Of a stretch of 64,000 nucleotides of DNA, positions 33,517 through 42,900 are shown one piece after another. This stretch comes from Ceratobasidium sp. AG-K (taxonomy: Eukaryota > Basidiomycota > Agaricomycetes > Cantharellales > Ceratobasidiaceae), in NCBI GenBank assembly GCA_037039685.1, contig JAWNGF010000007.1, positions 248,001 to 312,000 on the forward strand, read 5' to 3'. Below the pieces are notes generated by a model that was not told the DNA's origin, did not search any database, and was given only the letters and a program-made list of their open reading frames with translations. The stretch's first letter is position 1. Each line of letters begins with the position of its first letter. The translations under genes and the position numbers were made by a program.

Positions 33517-33560
33517 TTACTCCCCCCTATGAGTCCATTTGGGGGACCTGAATGGACTTA
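33517..33560 (-). promoter_or_regulatory. E3 3' hairpin and polypurine tract
   Basis: On the minus strand the same AGTCCATT / AATGGACT stem with an 11-nt loop, followed by ATAGGGGGGAGTAA abutting the LTR. Confidence 0.55.
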
Positions 33561-34322
33561 CTGCACCGCGCAGTCCTTCCCTTTCCTCAGCATAAATTCC
33601 TCAAGCCCTTCATCTTCCTCCAAGGTCAGGTCGATGGGATTGAACACGGTGTTCCCCGGTTCGTCCGAGAACTTCTCCCATTCTTCCCATGTCTCCTCCC
33701 TTGTCCAGTCGGCCTTGGACCAGTCCAGAACCCTTTCCTGAGCCTCCACGAACTCCTTGTCCCACTGTCGCACATCGGGCTCTGCTTCCTTCCATGCCGA
33801 CACATCAGTCTCCTCCTTCTTCCACCAGTAGGGTTCCCAGTCGATCTTCTCCTTCTGGTATCGGCCCCTCTCCATCCTCCAGTCGCTCAGGTCCTTTTCG
33901 TAGTTGGCGTCCCAGGCATCGTTCCATCTAGGTCGGAGCGTTGGCTGCCTTCCGTCGTACCCTGGTACCCACTCGCTTGAGTACGCTCCTTCTTGTCCCC
34001 ATTCAACCACCCCGAGCATGTGGGTGGAGAGGAGCACGACCTCCGAGACCTGGAATGCTGCACACCCCCGGCAGACATATATGTCTTTCCGTAGGAGCTG
34101 CATGCGTGTTGGCCATTTTTTTCCGACCCACTGGAATTCCCCCAGGTCTGAGTGGAGGATATCGTCCGAGGCCCTGAAGTGCATCCTTCCAGAGCCTTGT
34201 TGCGACCTCTTGAAGACGTAGAGGGCAGCTCCGGAGTCGAGGATCCTTGCTGTGGGAAAGGCAGGTCCTTCGAGGACGCGGGTGAGGTTGTTGGCAATGG
34301 TAGAGCGGAAGACGGCAGGCAT
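33558..34322 (-). CDS. E3 ORF3: accessory protein downstream of pol, family not recognised
   Basis: 254 aa, exactly the length of E2 ORF3. About two dozen substitutions separate the two, many of them conservative (D/E, K/R, F/Y, V/I). Fixed features are the ALYVFKRSQQGSGRMHF block, CxxC (YVCRGCAAF), VVLLSTHMLGVVEWGQEG, the Trp-spaced C-terminal half and the end RKGKDCAVQ. The frame is intact. It is a soluble, acidic, Trp-rich protein without membrane segment or signal peptide. It starts 1514 nt into the downstream part of pol and overlaps it in the -1 frame. The function is unknown. Candidates are nucleic-acid binding, assembly or countering host silencing, all unproven. Confidence 0.8.
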   Translation of the reverse strand: MPAVFRSTIANNLTRVLEGPAFPTARILDSGAALYVFKRSQQGSGRMHFRASDDILHSDLGEFQWVGKKWPTRMQLLRKDIYVCRGCAAFQVSEVVLLSTHMLGVVEWGQEGAYSSEWVPGYDGRQPTLRPRWNDAWDANYEKDLSDWRMERGRYQKEKIDWEPYWWKKEETDVSAWKEAEPDVRQWDKEFVEAQERVLDWSKADWTREETWEEWEKFSDEPGNTVFNPIDLTLEEDEGLEEFMLRKGKDCAVQ

Positions 34323-35891
34323 TGTTGAGAGCAGAGAAGATTTAACGAGTTAAGCGAGGTTTGAAGCTTGGAGTAGGTGCAAGTTTTGCAGTTGATACTA
34401 CTCGTTTCACCCCCTCTGCCTTTTATCTTCCCTGGAGCGTAGTTAGATGGCGTGGGAGCTTCGGGGTGTCGGCGTAGAAGGTCTTTGATGATCTTTGAAA
34501 GGTGACCAAAGTCTTCCGCCCTTTGTTCTGTGTCTTCCTCACTTCCATAACCCTTCCATCTGACCCTGTAGAAAAGACCGTCCTTTGTCTTTTTCCAGTC
34601 CAAAATCTTCTCTACTTCATATTCTTCTTCTCCTTCTTCTGTTATGATCGGCGGTGGTCGGGGTTGGTTACGGCTGAATTCAGTGTCTCCTTTGTAAGGG
34701 CTGAGCAAATCGATGTGGAAAACAGGGTGCACCCTCATTGTTGCCGGCAAATCAAGCTCATAAGCATGTGACCCTATCTGTCGCTTCACAACAAATGGCC
34801 CGTGCTTTTTGTTATCCAGTTTCTTTGAAGGTCTTTTGGTTTGAATGTTTTTTCCCAGCAGCCATACTAGATCTCCTTCTTGGTACTCGTTCTTTGGCTC
34901 TTCTTCTGGGAGCCTTTGGGTTTCCATTGATGCGATTGCTTCGTCGTGGATTTTACGCCATTTTCCAGTGATGCTGTTAGCCTCTGGAACCGCTGATTCT
35001 TCTGCTGAGATGTTCCATAGTGGTTCCCTCCCGTAGACAATTTCAAAAGGGGAACTACCTGTTACGCGGTGCTTCTGTAGATTATAGCTGAACTCCGCAA
35101 TTGGTAATAAGTCCGCCCAATCATCCTGCCGGTAGTTGACGAATGATCGTAGCCAGCCTTCCATCCATTGATTGATTCTCTCCGTTATTCCATCTGTCTG
35201 GGGGTGGTAGGCAGTACTGAAACCTGGGCTTGTTCCAATTTTCTCGTAAATGGCTTTCATAAGTTTGGAATTGAAAGTAGTCCCTTGGTCTGAGATTGTG
35301 CTCTTTGGAAAACCGTCCAGTTTCCAAACATTTGTGATGAAAAGATTTGCAAGGTCGCTTGCTGTGTGAGATTCTTTGCAGGGTATGAAGTGCGCCATCC
35401 TTGAGAACCGGTCCACCACTACTAAGATGCTATCTGATCCTCTGGATTTTGGTAACTTCACCACGAAGTCGAACGCTATGTCTTCCCACGGTCCTTTTGG
35501 AATTTCCAAAGGCTTGATCGGGACTATTGACTTTGATCCCTTTGTCCGTTGGCATGTCTCGCAGGATTCCACATATCTGTTTATGCTTTGCTTCATTCCT
35601 GGCCAGAAGTATCTTCTTGATATGAGTTCCAGTGTTCTAGCCTGTCCTTGATGTCCTGCGATTTTTGAGTCGTGATGGACTCGCATGATGGCCAGTCTGG
35701 ATTCCTTATCTTCTGGCACGTAGATCCTTCCCTTGAACCATAATAGTCCCTCCTTGAAATCATAATCTTTTGCGCTGTGTTGTAGGGTTTTTGGTAACGT
35801 TTCCCTTGATTTGCAGATTTCTCTGATTTGTGCCAATCCTTCATCTGTTTCCTGAGCCTCCTTGATAGTCTCTATGATGTTTGTGTCTACT
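33887..35891 (-). pseudogene. E3 pol part 2: integrase, chromodomain and overlapping C-terminal frame
   Basis: This holds the integrase zinc finger (HHDSKIAGHQ and CETCQRTK) and the DDE core (SDQGTTFNSK, TDGITERINQ). The position that is TGA in E2 is CGA here (SRNQPRPPP), so the chromodomain (EYEVEKILDWKKT, VRWKGYGSEEDTEQ) is in frame. The frame then stays open for another 435 nt underneath ORF3 in a Ser/Thr-rich register, ending at 33887. Whether that tail is translated or pol is processed earlier is unknown. Confidence 0.9.
34419..34427 (-). promoter_or_regulatory. TATA-like box in front of E3 ORF3
   Basis: GATAAAAGG on the minus strand, 97 nt before the ORF3 ATG, as in E2. Confidence 0.5.
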
Positions 35892-37063
35892 TGTTATATA
35901 TCTGAGAGTTGCAGCTACTTGTATGTACAAGTGATATAACTACAGAATACACACAGTGGAACAATATAAAGTAATGTCTCAGTAGTCTGAGATGCTCTCA
36001 GTAAGTAAGCAATCTAGTTGTACACTTAATGGAATTGATACTAAGCTTTCCTACTGTAGAGTGTATGTACACTAGTAATAGAAAGAGCAGGAGTACTGAG
36101 CTCAGGTTCCCTTAGCTATTAAATGTCACTGTTTCACACTCCTAGTTGCAATGAACTAAGTATGTACTAATCTTAGGCTATTCCCTAAATGCCTTCCTTG
36201 TTCTTACTTGTAAAAGCACTATAAGACGTCTGCAACCTTTCCTCTATAATAGGTACTCAGGAGATCCTTTTCTTTAGGCTAACAAATACTGTTTGAGGCA
36301 CACAACAATAATGGGGGAAATCACACAGCCAAGCCAAAGCACAACAGATGTAGAGTGAGGTGAGGATGGAGGGCTCTTAGAGGGCATGTATTTATACCCT
36401 AGAGGCCTCAGAACACTAGTCATCTGGTTGTGGCTATCATTGGGGGCATCTACCAATGATAGGAGGGGTGGATGAACACTGATGCCTTGATGACTAGCAT
36501 TCATGGAGTCAGAGTGCTTTGGTTGGCTGGAACATATATTATGAGTCATCTAACTAGTTGCTCCAGTCAAGTAACTATACTAAATCACTATCTACAAGCT
36601 ATGCAGCTCTCAAGATCTGGTGGCTGCTGAAATGAGTCATTTCAGCACCTTGACAAGCCACGAGACATATCGCGGGAAATAGCCGGTCAATTCACATGAA
36701 ACAAGTGCGATCGGCTGAATTGGAAGCTTGCGAGTCAGTCGCAAGTCCAAGCTAAGCGAACGGATCAGTATTGGTGGAGATACAAGTATAACAATGTATC
36801 TCTCCCTAAGCGCCAAAGACAATAAACTTAGATATTTCCATATCTTTATGAAATCCCCGCATATAGAGACGCAAAAGACAGTGAATTGAAGCTACTAGAG
36901 AGTACTACATTTCGACATAAAGAAGTAGCACAAAAGTAGCGTTCAAGAGGGAGTAAAGACAGTTACAAAACTGCATACATGCAAACAAGCAGAAAAGTCG
37001 CCACAAGCATAGGTTTGGATTTCAGTATGTTATTCCTATGACAGAATGTCAGTATCCATAACA
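35892..37063 (-). repeat. E4 3' LTR
   Basis: 1172 nt, TGTTATGG...ATATAACA on the minus strand, with TATAAATA at 36389..36396 (minus). It is preceded by the purine-rich GGATTGGGAGGGCTA. Confidence 0.95.
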
Positions 37064-37108
37064 TAGCCCTCCCAATCCAAACATATGGTTGACTTACAAG
37101 CTAGCAAG

Positions 37109-37981
37109 CTAGGCAGAGACAGCAATGGTACCATTCTGACCAAAGAAAAAGTGGAACAGGGGAGAAGGCTCAAAAATGCGCCCAGTTTGCTCCTCAAATC
37201 CATTCAGGTCATTATGGTCCACCTCAATCTGATCCTCATCTTCTTCCTCCTGGATAACAGCCTCAGTACAACCAGAATCCTTGGAAGTATCAGAAGGCAG
37301 GAAGGTGGGTGAAGAGGGGAAGAAGGCAGGATCAGGGGAATGGGCAGAATGCTCCCTAGTCCATTCCAAGCAGCGCTCCCAATGAGCCCTAGCCAACTTC
37401 ATGTGACCACAAGGCCAAGGTGGCAGGTCCATAGGAATACACTTAGCACATGCACCTTTGAACAGGGCAAGGCAGTGGAGAGCAACTATCATACCAAGGG
37501 CCCAAAGTTGACAGTGGGACACCCTGAAATCAAGTTCTTCCTTGGAGGAGAAACTAACCTCCCAAAATTCATTCTGGAAAGGTGTTCCAGGGCAAACATG
37601 GGGGTCTAGTAGACAAGGTTCAGCAGGGTAGCTTAGCCTAGCCTCCTTAAAAGCATTGTACAAGGGAGAATCAGAGTTATAGTTGTCAATATGTTCCATA
37701 GTGTCACAATAATTGCCAACAATATCCCTAATCTGAAGCAAGGCATCTACAAGAGCAAGGACAGTAGCAGTGGATAAGTACCAAAGCTTTTTCCCATCCT
37801 GCTCAGTGCAGCAAACCTCAATTCCCTCCCTGAACTTGCGCTCAAGAATAGATGGTGACATGAAAAAGCCTGAGTCCTGCTCTACATAGTAGGGGCCATA
37901 TGCTTGCAGGATATTGGCATATCTAGTAGCCAAGAACCTAACATGGTGCACAGGCATAGAACTAGTCTTGTTCAAGCACAT
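37109..37981 (-). CDS. E4 accessory gene B: 290-aa protein, family not recognised
   Basis: The ATG is at 37981 and the stop TAG at 37109..37111, close to the 3' LTR. The N-terminal two thirds look folded: HHVRFLATRYANILQAYGPY, SILERKFREGIEVCC and LWYLSTATVLALVDALLQI, then CQLWALGMIVALHCLALF, with scattered Cys (GACAKC, CGH). The C-terminal third is acidic and Ser-rich (AVIQEEEDEDQIEVDHND). One helix could be membrane-embedded (ALGMIVALHCLALF). No domain is recognised. With genes A and C it fills a 2.9-kb region between pol and the 3' LTR, and it is placed like ORF3 of E2 and E3, though no sequence similarity is visible. Confidence 0.6.
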   Translation of the reverse strand: MCLNKTSSMPVHHVRFLATRYANILQAYGPYYVEQDSGFFMSPSILERKFREGIEVCCTEQDGKKLWYLSTATVLALVDALLQIRDIVGNYCDTMEHIDNYNSDSPLYNAFKEARLSYPAEPCLLDPHVCPGTPFQNEFWEVSFSSKEELDFRVSHCQLWALGMIVALHCLALFKGACAKCIPMDLPPWPCGHMKLARAHWERCLEWTREHSAHSPDPAFFPSSPTFLPSDTSKDSGCTEAVIQEEEDEDQIEVDHNDLNGFEEQTGRIFEPSPLFHFFFGQNGTIAVSA

Positions 37982-38092
37982 CTTGGGGTAGGAAAGTGAT
38001 AGGAAATGGAAAGTAAGAGTTAAGGCAAGAATGCAGAAGAGAGCTTGTCTGTAGAGACTGCTGCTGGTCTGTAGTCGCTTCAGAGAGCCTTG

Positions 38093-38099
38093 TTATATA
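38093..38099 (-). promoter_or_regulatory. TATA box of E4 accessory gene B
   Basis: TATATAA on the minus strand, about 112 nt before the gene B ATG, followed by a pyrimidine-rich leader ending CCTACCCCAAGATG. Between genes A and B (37982..38339) nothing else is seen. Confidence 0.5.
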
Positions 38100-38339
38100 C
38101 CTTTCCATCTCTACCTGCATCCTCATGAGAATTTAGACTTAGACATTCCAGGTCTCTGTGGAATGGAGTCATACTCTCAAGAATTACTCAGAAAAAGCGC
38201 TCATGGAGTAGTTCTTTGTTCTGAGTCACACCAAAGATTAGCACAAGTACTTCTATTCCATGTGGTACACCTTATCACTCAGCATTCCAAGGGAAAGGTG
38301 ATTCATTCAGATACATTCAGAATAGGTAATTACATGCAA

Positions 38340-38948
38340 TCAATGGGATCCTTGGCTAATTTCAGTCAAGATCTGGGCCACAAACCTTTCAAGGTCAGCA
38401 GGCTCCAAAGGAGGATCCTGATCATCTGGAATCTCCTCATTGTTAGGAACATTCCAGAGTGAGTCAGTAACCACTTCCATCAGAGGAGGCATGGAGGGGG
38501 AGACAGGCACCTCCTCAGCAGACTCTTCTGAGTCCCAATCTGAAAAATCGTCCCAGATCTGGTCCTCAGCAAGCCTAGAACTTCAAAGTAAAGTTAGCCT
38601 TGCATAGTGGAGCATCAGAATACTCACTTATCCCATGTACCAGCCCAAAGTGGTCCATCATACCCATAATTGACAGGAGTATACTTGACAAAGTCATCCA
38701 GCCAGGTATCAGGAGCACTAGGTCCTTCCTCATCATCTGATAGGATAGATAGTCAGCCTAAAGTATTAGGGGACACAGCCATACTCACCAGACTCTGAGT
38801 CATAGTCAGGATTGACATCACAATGCACTCCTGGTCCAGAAAGAACCCATTGGTATCTAGCCCATCCTTGGCTAGCCAGGATATCCAATATACCAGGAGG
38901 AGTAGGGGGTCGCTCTGGAGCAGCAGTTGAGTCTAGGGAGTTAGACAT
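38340..38948 (-). CDS. E4 accessory gene A: spliced acidic protein
   Basis: Exons, in transcript order, are 38948..38789, 38736..38628 and 38574..38340, giving 167 aa. The introns (52 and 53 nt, GTGAGT...CAG and GTGAGT...TAG) join in phase 1 and phase 2. Removing them turns three short frames into one. The product starts MSNSLDSTAAPERPPTPPG, contains WARYQWVLSGPGVHC, DYDSESDDEEG and DTWLDDFVKYTPVNYGYDG, and ends FVAQILTEISQGSH. It is acidic with regularly spaced Trp. An upstream in-frame ATG exists at 39041; 38948 is preferred for its pyrimidine-rich leader. Genes spliced on the sense strand are unusual in an LTR element, because the genomic RNA must escape splicing. The 456 nt between this gene and gene C hold nothing recognisable. 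The function is unknown. Confidence 0.55.
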
Positions 38949-39404
38949 AGTAGACTGGAGGTGTGCAGATAAGGAGACTTGATGGAGACAATTCAGAGGC
39001 TCTGAGCTTAATACATCATTAAGTTCCAAGAGTTTGTGCATGGGGAAAACATCCAGATCTTTCTAAGATAGGTCAATACCTTCAAAATAAGCTCAAGAAT
39101 GCGAATCTAACATGTGAATTCAGTGGCTCTATGATGTCAGAGCTTCCTATCATAAGGCAGTTTAGAGTTTTGATTCCCTTTTTAGACCCAAACAGACAGA
39201 AATTCCGGCATTCAAGATCACCTTTGATCTGTTACAGTTCCTTATCATCTCACAGATTACAAGGATCAAGTCAGGTAACATTGTAACAGATCATGTGACT
39301 ACATGTAAACCAAGCGACATGAACTTAAGTGAATGAAAGATAGGATTGGGAGACTCTGTACAGGCCAATCAGTACCTAGTAAAATAGCTTATAATGCAAA
39401 GTAC

Positions 39405-39773
39405 TTACTGAGGGTGATAGGCAGGTTCAGGCCTTGTCAAATGGGTCATACTGTCAAGAGGAATGCCTATGGAAGCGAATTCCTCATCTCCAGTGATGAC
39501 TGTAACCTTGCAAACATCATGGGGAGTGATATTTACAGGTTTATCTCTCCCATTTACTTTGAGAGAGAGCCTACCAGGGATGGAATACCTAACTATACCA
39601 ATGTGATAGTCCAACCTGTAGGTGTGGGGGTCTAAGACTTTGACTTCAACATGGGTGCCCCATTTGACATGTTGATATCCATGTTGCCTATACCAATCGA
39701 CTACTGCTGCTATGCCAAATATACTGGGAAGCAACAGAACAAACATGATAAGCAAAGGGAGGTCATTAACCAT
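39405..39773 (-). CDS. E4 accessory gene C: small membrane-anchored protein
   Basis: 122 aa from ATG 39773, 150 nt after the pol stop. The N-terminus is a hydrophobic anchor (LPLLIMFVLLLPSIFGIAAV), then WYRQHGYQHVKWGTHVEVK and a beta-rich region (SLKVNGRDKPVNITPHDVC) with an NIT sequon. Near the stop, CACCCTCA|GTAAGT is a good splice donor, so the last codons may be spliced to an exon ending near 39300. No family is recognised. It could be a minimal envelope-like or membrane-targeting protein, but 122 aa with one helix at the N-terminus is weak evidence for that. Confidence 0.5.
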   Translation of the reverse strand: MVNDLPLLIMFVLLLPSIFGIAAVVDWYRQHGYQHVKWGTHVEVKVLDPHTYRLDYHIGIVRYSIPGRLSLKVNGRDKPVNITPHDVCKVTVITGDEEFASIGIPLDSMTHLTRPEPAYHPQ

Positions 39774-39922
39774 AGTGAAAAAGAGTATGTAGTGGTGGTA
39801 TCAGAGCGCAGTGAGTTCAACAGCAATTTGTTATGTTTGACAGGCCTTAAGCGCTGGACTGTCAAAAGTAGCAAACTGAGATCCAGAGAGTATAACCATG
39901 ATGTCTGGAATATAATGGGGAG

Positions 39923-42900
39923 TTAATTCGCATTTTCAGCTATTTTTTTCTGTTCCCATTCTCTCAGTATCTCAGGAGCATTGGTGAGTGCTCTCTTGTT
40001 AAGCCATAGATTATGAGTATCATCATAGCCTAAGAACTTAACTAAGTACTCTTTTTGCCGCCTATGTCTCTTCTTTACCCATTTCTCTTTCAGAATGGCT
40101 TCAACTTCATATTCAGGATGGTTCTTGAAGTCCTCTCTGCTCAGGTTCTTAGTAGGCCTCTCAATATCAGATTTATCCTTATTGTAAGACTCTAAATGTG
40201 CAATGTTGATTACTGGATGTATCTTATAGCTGGAAGGGATTTCTAGCCTATAAGAAACATCAGAGACTCTTTCTTTGACAGTGAAAGGTCCATCATAGCG
40301 CATTAGAAGCTTGGTTCCCTTTCCTTTATGCTGCCTAAGCAGTCTAAGGGTATGAGGATTAATAAGGACTTGGTCTCCTGGCTCAAAGGTAATAAAGCTC
40401 CTATCCTTGTTGTAATACTCCTTCTGCTTAGCTTGTCCAACAGTGAGAGCATTGGTAGCCTGTAAGCGAATGGAATTCATTCCTTCAGCAAAATTCTCAG
40501 CAGCAGGATCTTTCACATTAAGGCGCTCCATAGCTTGGGCTGTTTGAGCCAACAAATCTGAGGTCTTGAGTGGTTGGTAACCTCTAAGAAGGTATGCAGG
40601 TGTAAAACCTGTGGCAGTATGCACAGTAGTGTTGTAGGCAAATGTGAAACCTGGTAATAGGTCACTCCAGTTATCCATTGATGGTTCCACAAAGCATCTC
40701 AGAGCTATTTCTAGTGTCTGATTCATAATCTCACTCTGGCCATCTGCCTGTGGGTGATAGGCAGTTGTTAGTGAGCGCTGAATACCAACTAGAGCTGTAA
40801 GATGTTCCCAGAAGGCTCCAGTCCACCTAGCATCTCTATCAGTAATAACCTGGCGAGGCAGTCCATAGTGCATCCATATATGATCATGGAACAACTGGGC
40901 TGTCTCCTTCTCATTAATGGTAGTACTACAGGGTATGAAGAATGCATACTTGGTTAGTTTGTCAACTATAGTCAAGATAGCATTATAACTATTACTTATA
41001 GGTAAGTCCATAATGAAATCCATGGTTATAACTTCAAAAGGTTGAGTGGGGATTGGAATAGGTTGCAAGAAACCTCTTTGCCCATGCCTTTTGGGTTTTG
41101 CCTTCTGACAAATGTCACAAGTGGTTACATACTGTTTGATTGTCCTGGACATTGATGGCCAGTAGTATACTGAAGCAATGCTATTGTAGGTCTGGTGAAA
41201 GCCAGCATGAGCACTTTCAACAAGTCCATTATGCACTTCAGATACTATACTCAGCTGTAGATCTTTTGGGACACACAAAAGATAGCTGTCCTGCCTGCAG
41301 AAGTATATTAATCCATTGTCTCCAATCTTGTACTGTGACCAGGGTGGGTTCATAGGATCATGAGCTGCTCTAAGGCTTTGTAGGACCTTATTGAAGTGTT
41401 CATCCTTCTCATATCCTTGCATAAAGTGCTCTAATTCCTCTTTACTGATACTCACAGTTAAGTAGTGCCTTGAATTTGTCTGAAAAGCCAGTGCATTAGT
41501 ACTGAAATCATTCTCAAGGGGTATTGTAACACCTCCAGGAATGGACAAGCACCTTTTTACATTAGCTAGCAGTTTTTCTTCAAACCTCTCCCCAAGTTCC
41601 TTATAAAGGTTCTTTATGGGATCCTCATCTGTACTCAGTACAAGGGGTGTACTATCATCTGCAACAGGGCCATCTTGTAGTGGTATTCTGCGCCTTAGTC
41701 TGGACACAGGATCTACATTAGAGTGTACTCTTCCAGCTCTGTGAATGATTTTCATGCCTGGATAGGCAGCAAAGGTAAGGCCCCATCTCAGAAGCCTAGT
41801 ATTCACATTCTGGAAGGTTCTACTCCAAGTAAGGGCAGCATGATCTGTGATTGCTAGAAACTTAGTCCCTTCAATGTAAGGTTGGAACTTAATAAGTCCT
41901 TCCTTGAGGGCCAAAGCTTCTCTCTCAGTGGGTGAATAGTTCCTCTCTGCAGGGATAAGAATTCTAGACCAGTAGGCAATGACTCTTTCTACATGGACTA
42001 TGGTGTCTTCAAAGTTTTTAGCCCACTTATCATGGATTACAAAACTTTCAGAATCCTCATTCTCATCCCCCCCAGTCAGGTTGTCCTTTTGCTTGGAGTC
42101 AGGGATCACCAAAAGTGGTACATCCTTTCCTAAATCATAGTCTTTCCTCAGCCTTTCATATAGCTTGGTACCTTTGAGGTCCTTGATCAGCATGGGTTGT
42201 ACTTGTTGCAAGATAGCACCTAAACCAAAGTCACAGGCATCTGTATATACTCTGTAGGGTAGTCCTGGTATAGGATAAGCCATTACAGGAGCTGAAACAA
42301 GAGCTGTTTTAGCTAGTTCAAATGCATTTTGCTTCAATTCATCCCATTTCCACTCAGCATCCTTCTTTAACAAGGGTAGTAGGGGAGCAATGATCCAAGC
42401 ATAGAATGGAATATAACTGGAAAAATAACCAGTCATACCTAAGAATGTGCGCAAGGTAGCTTTGTCCTTAGGTGCTTCCAGTTGGATTATAGCACCCACT
42501 TTCTGTTTGTGAGTGGAGAGACCAAGTCTGGATACCTTTTGCCCCAGTAATATAAGTGACTGGTAGGCTATGAAGCATTTAATGGGTGACAAGGTGATTC
42601 CAGCAGCTGCTATGGCTCCAAACACTAAATCCAGATGTTTGTAATGATCTTCAAAAGTCTTGCTGAATACTACAATGTCATCTATATAGACCAATGCAAA
42701 GATCCACAGAAATGGGGCTAGTACATCACTCATTACCCTTTGAAACACAGCAGGTCCATTTCTGAACCCAAAAGGTAGCCTAGTGAACTCAAATAGTCCA
42801 TCATGTATTCTGAAGGCTGTTTTAGGTCTGTCTTCAGGTTTGATACTTAACTGAGTAAATCCAGCTAGAGCATCTAGTGTGGTAAGGTACTGAGATCCTT

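Noticed and set aside
36274..36549. 91-codon frame inside both E4 LTRs (also 48126..48401)
   Set aside because: Duplicated only because the LTRs are identical. No conserved features, and it lies over the TATA region.
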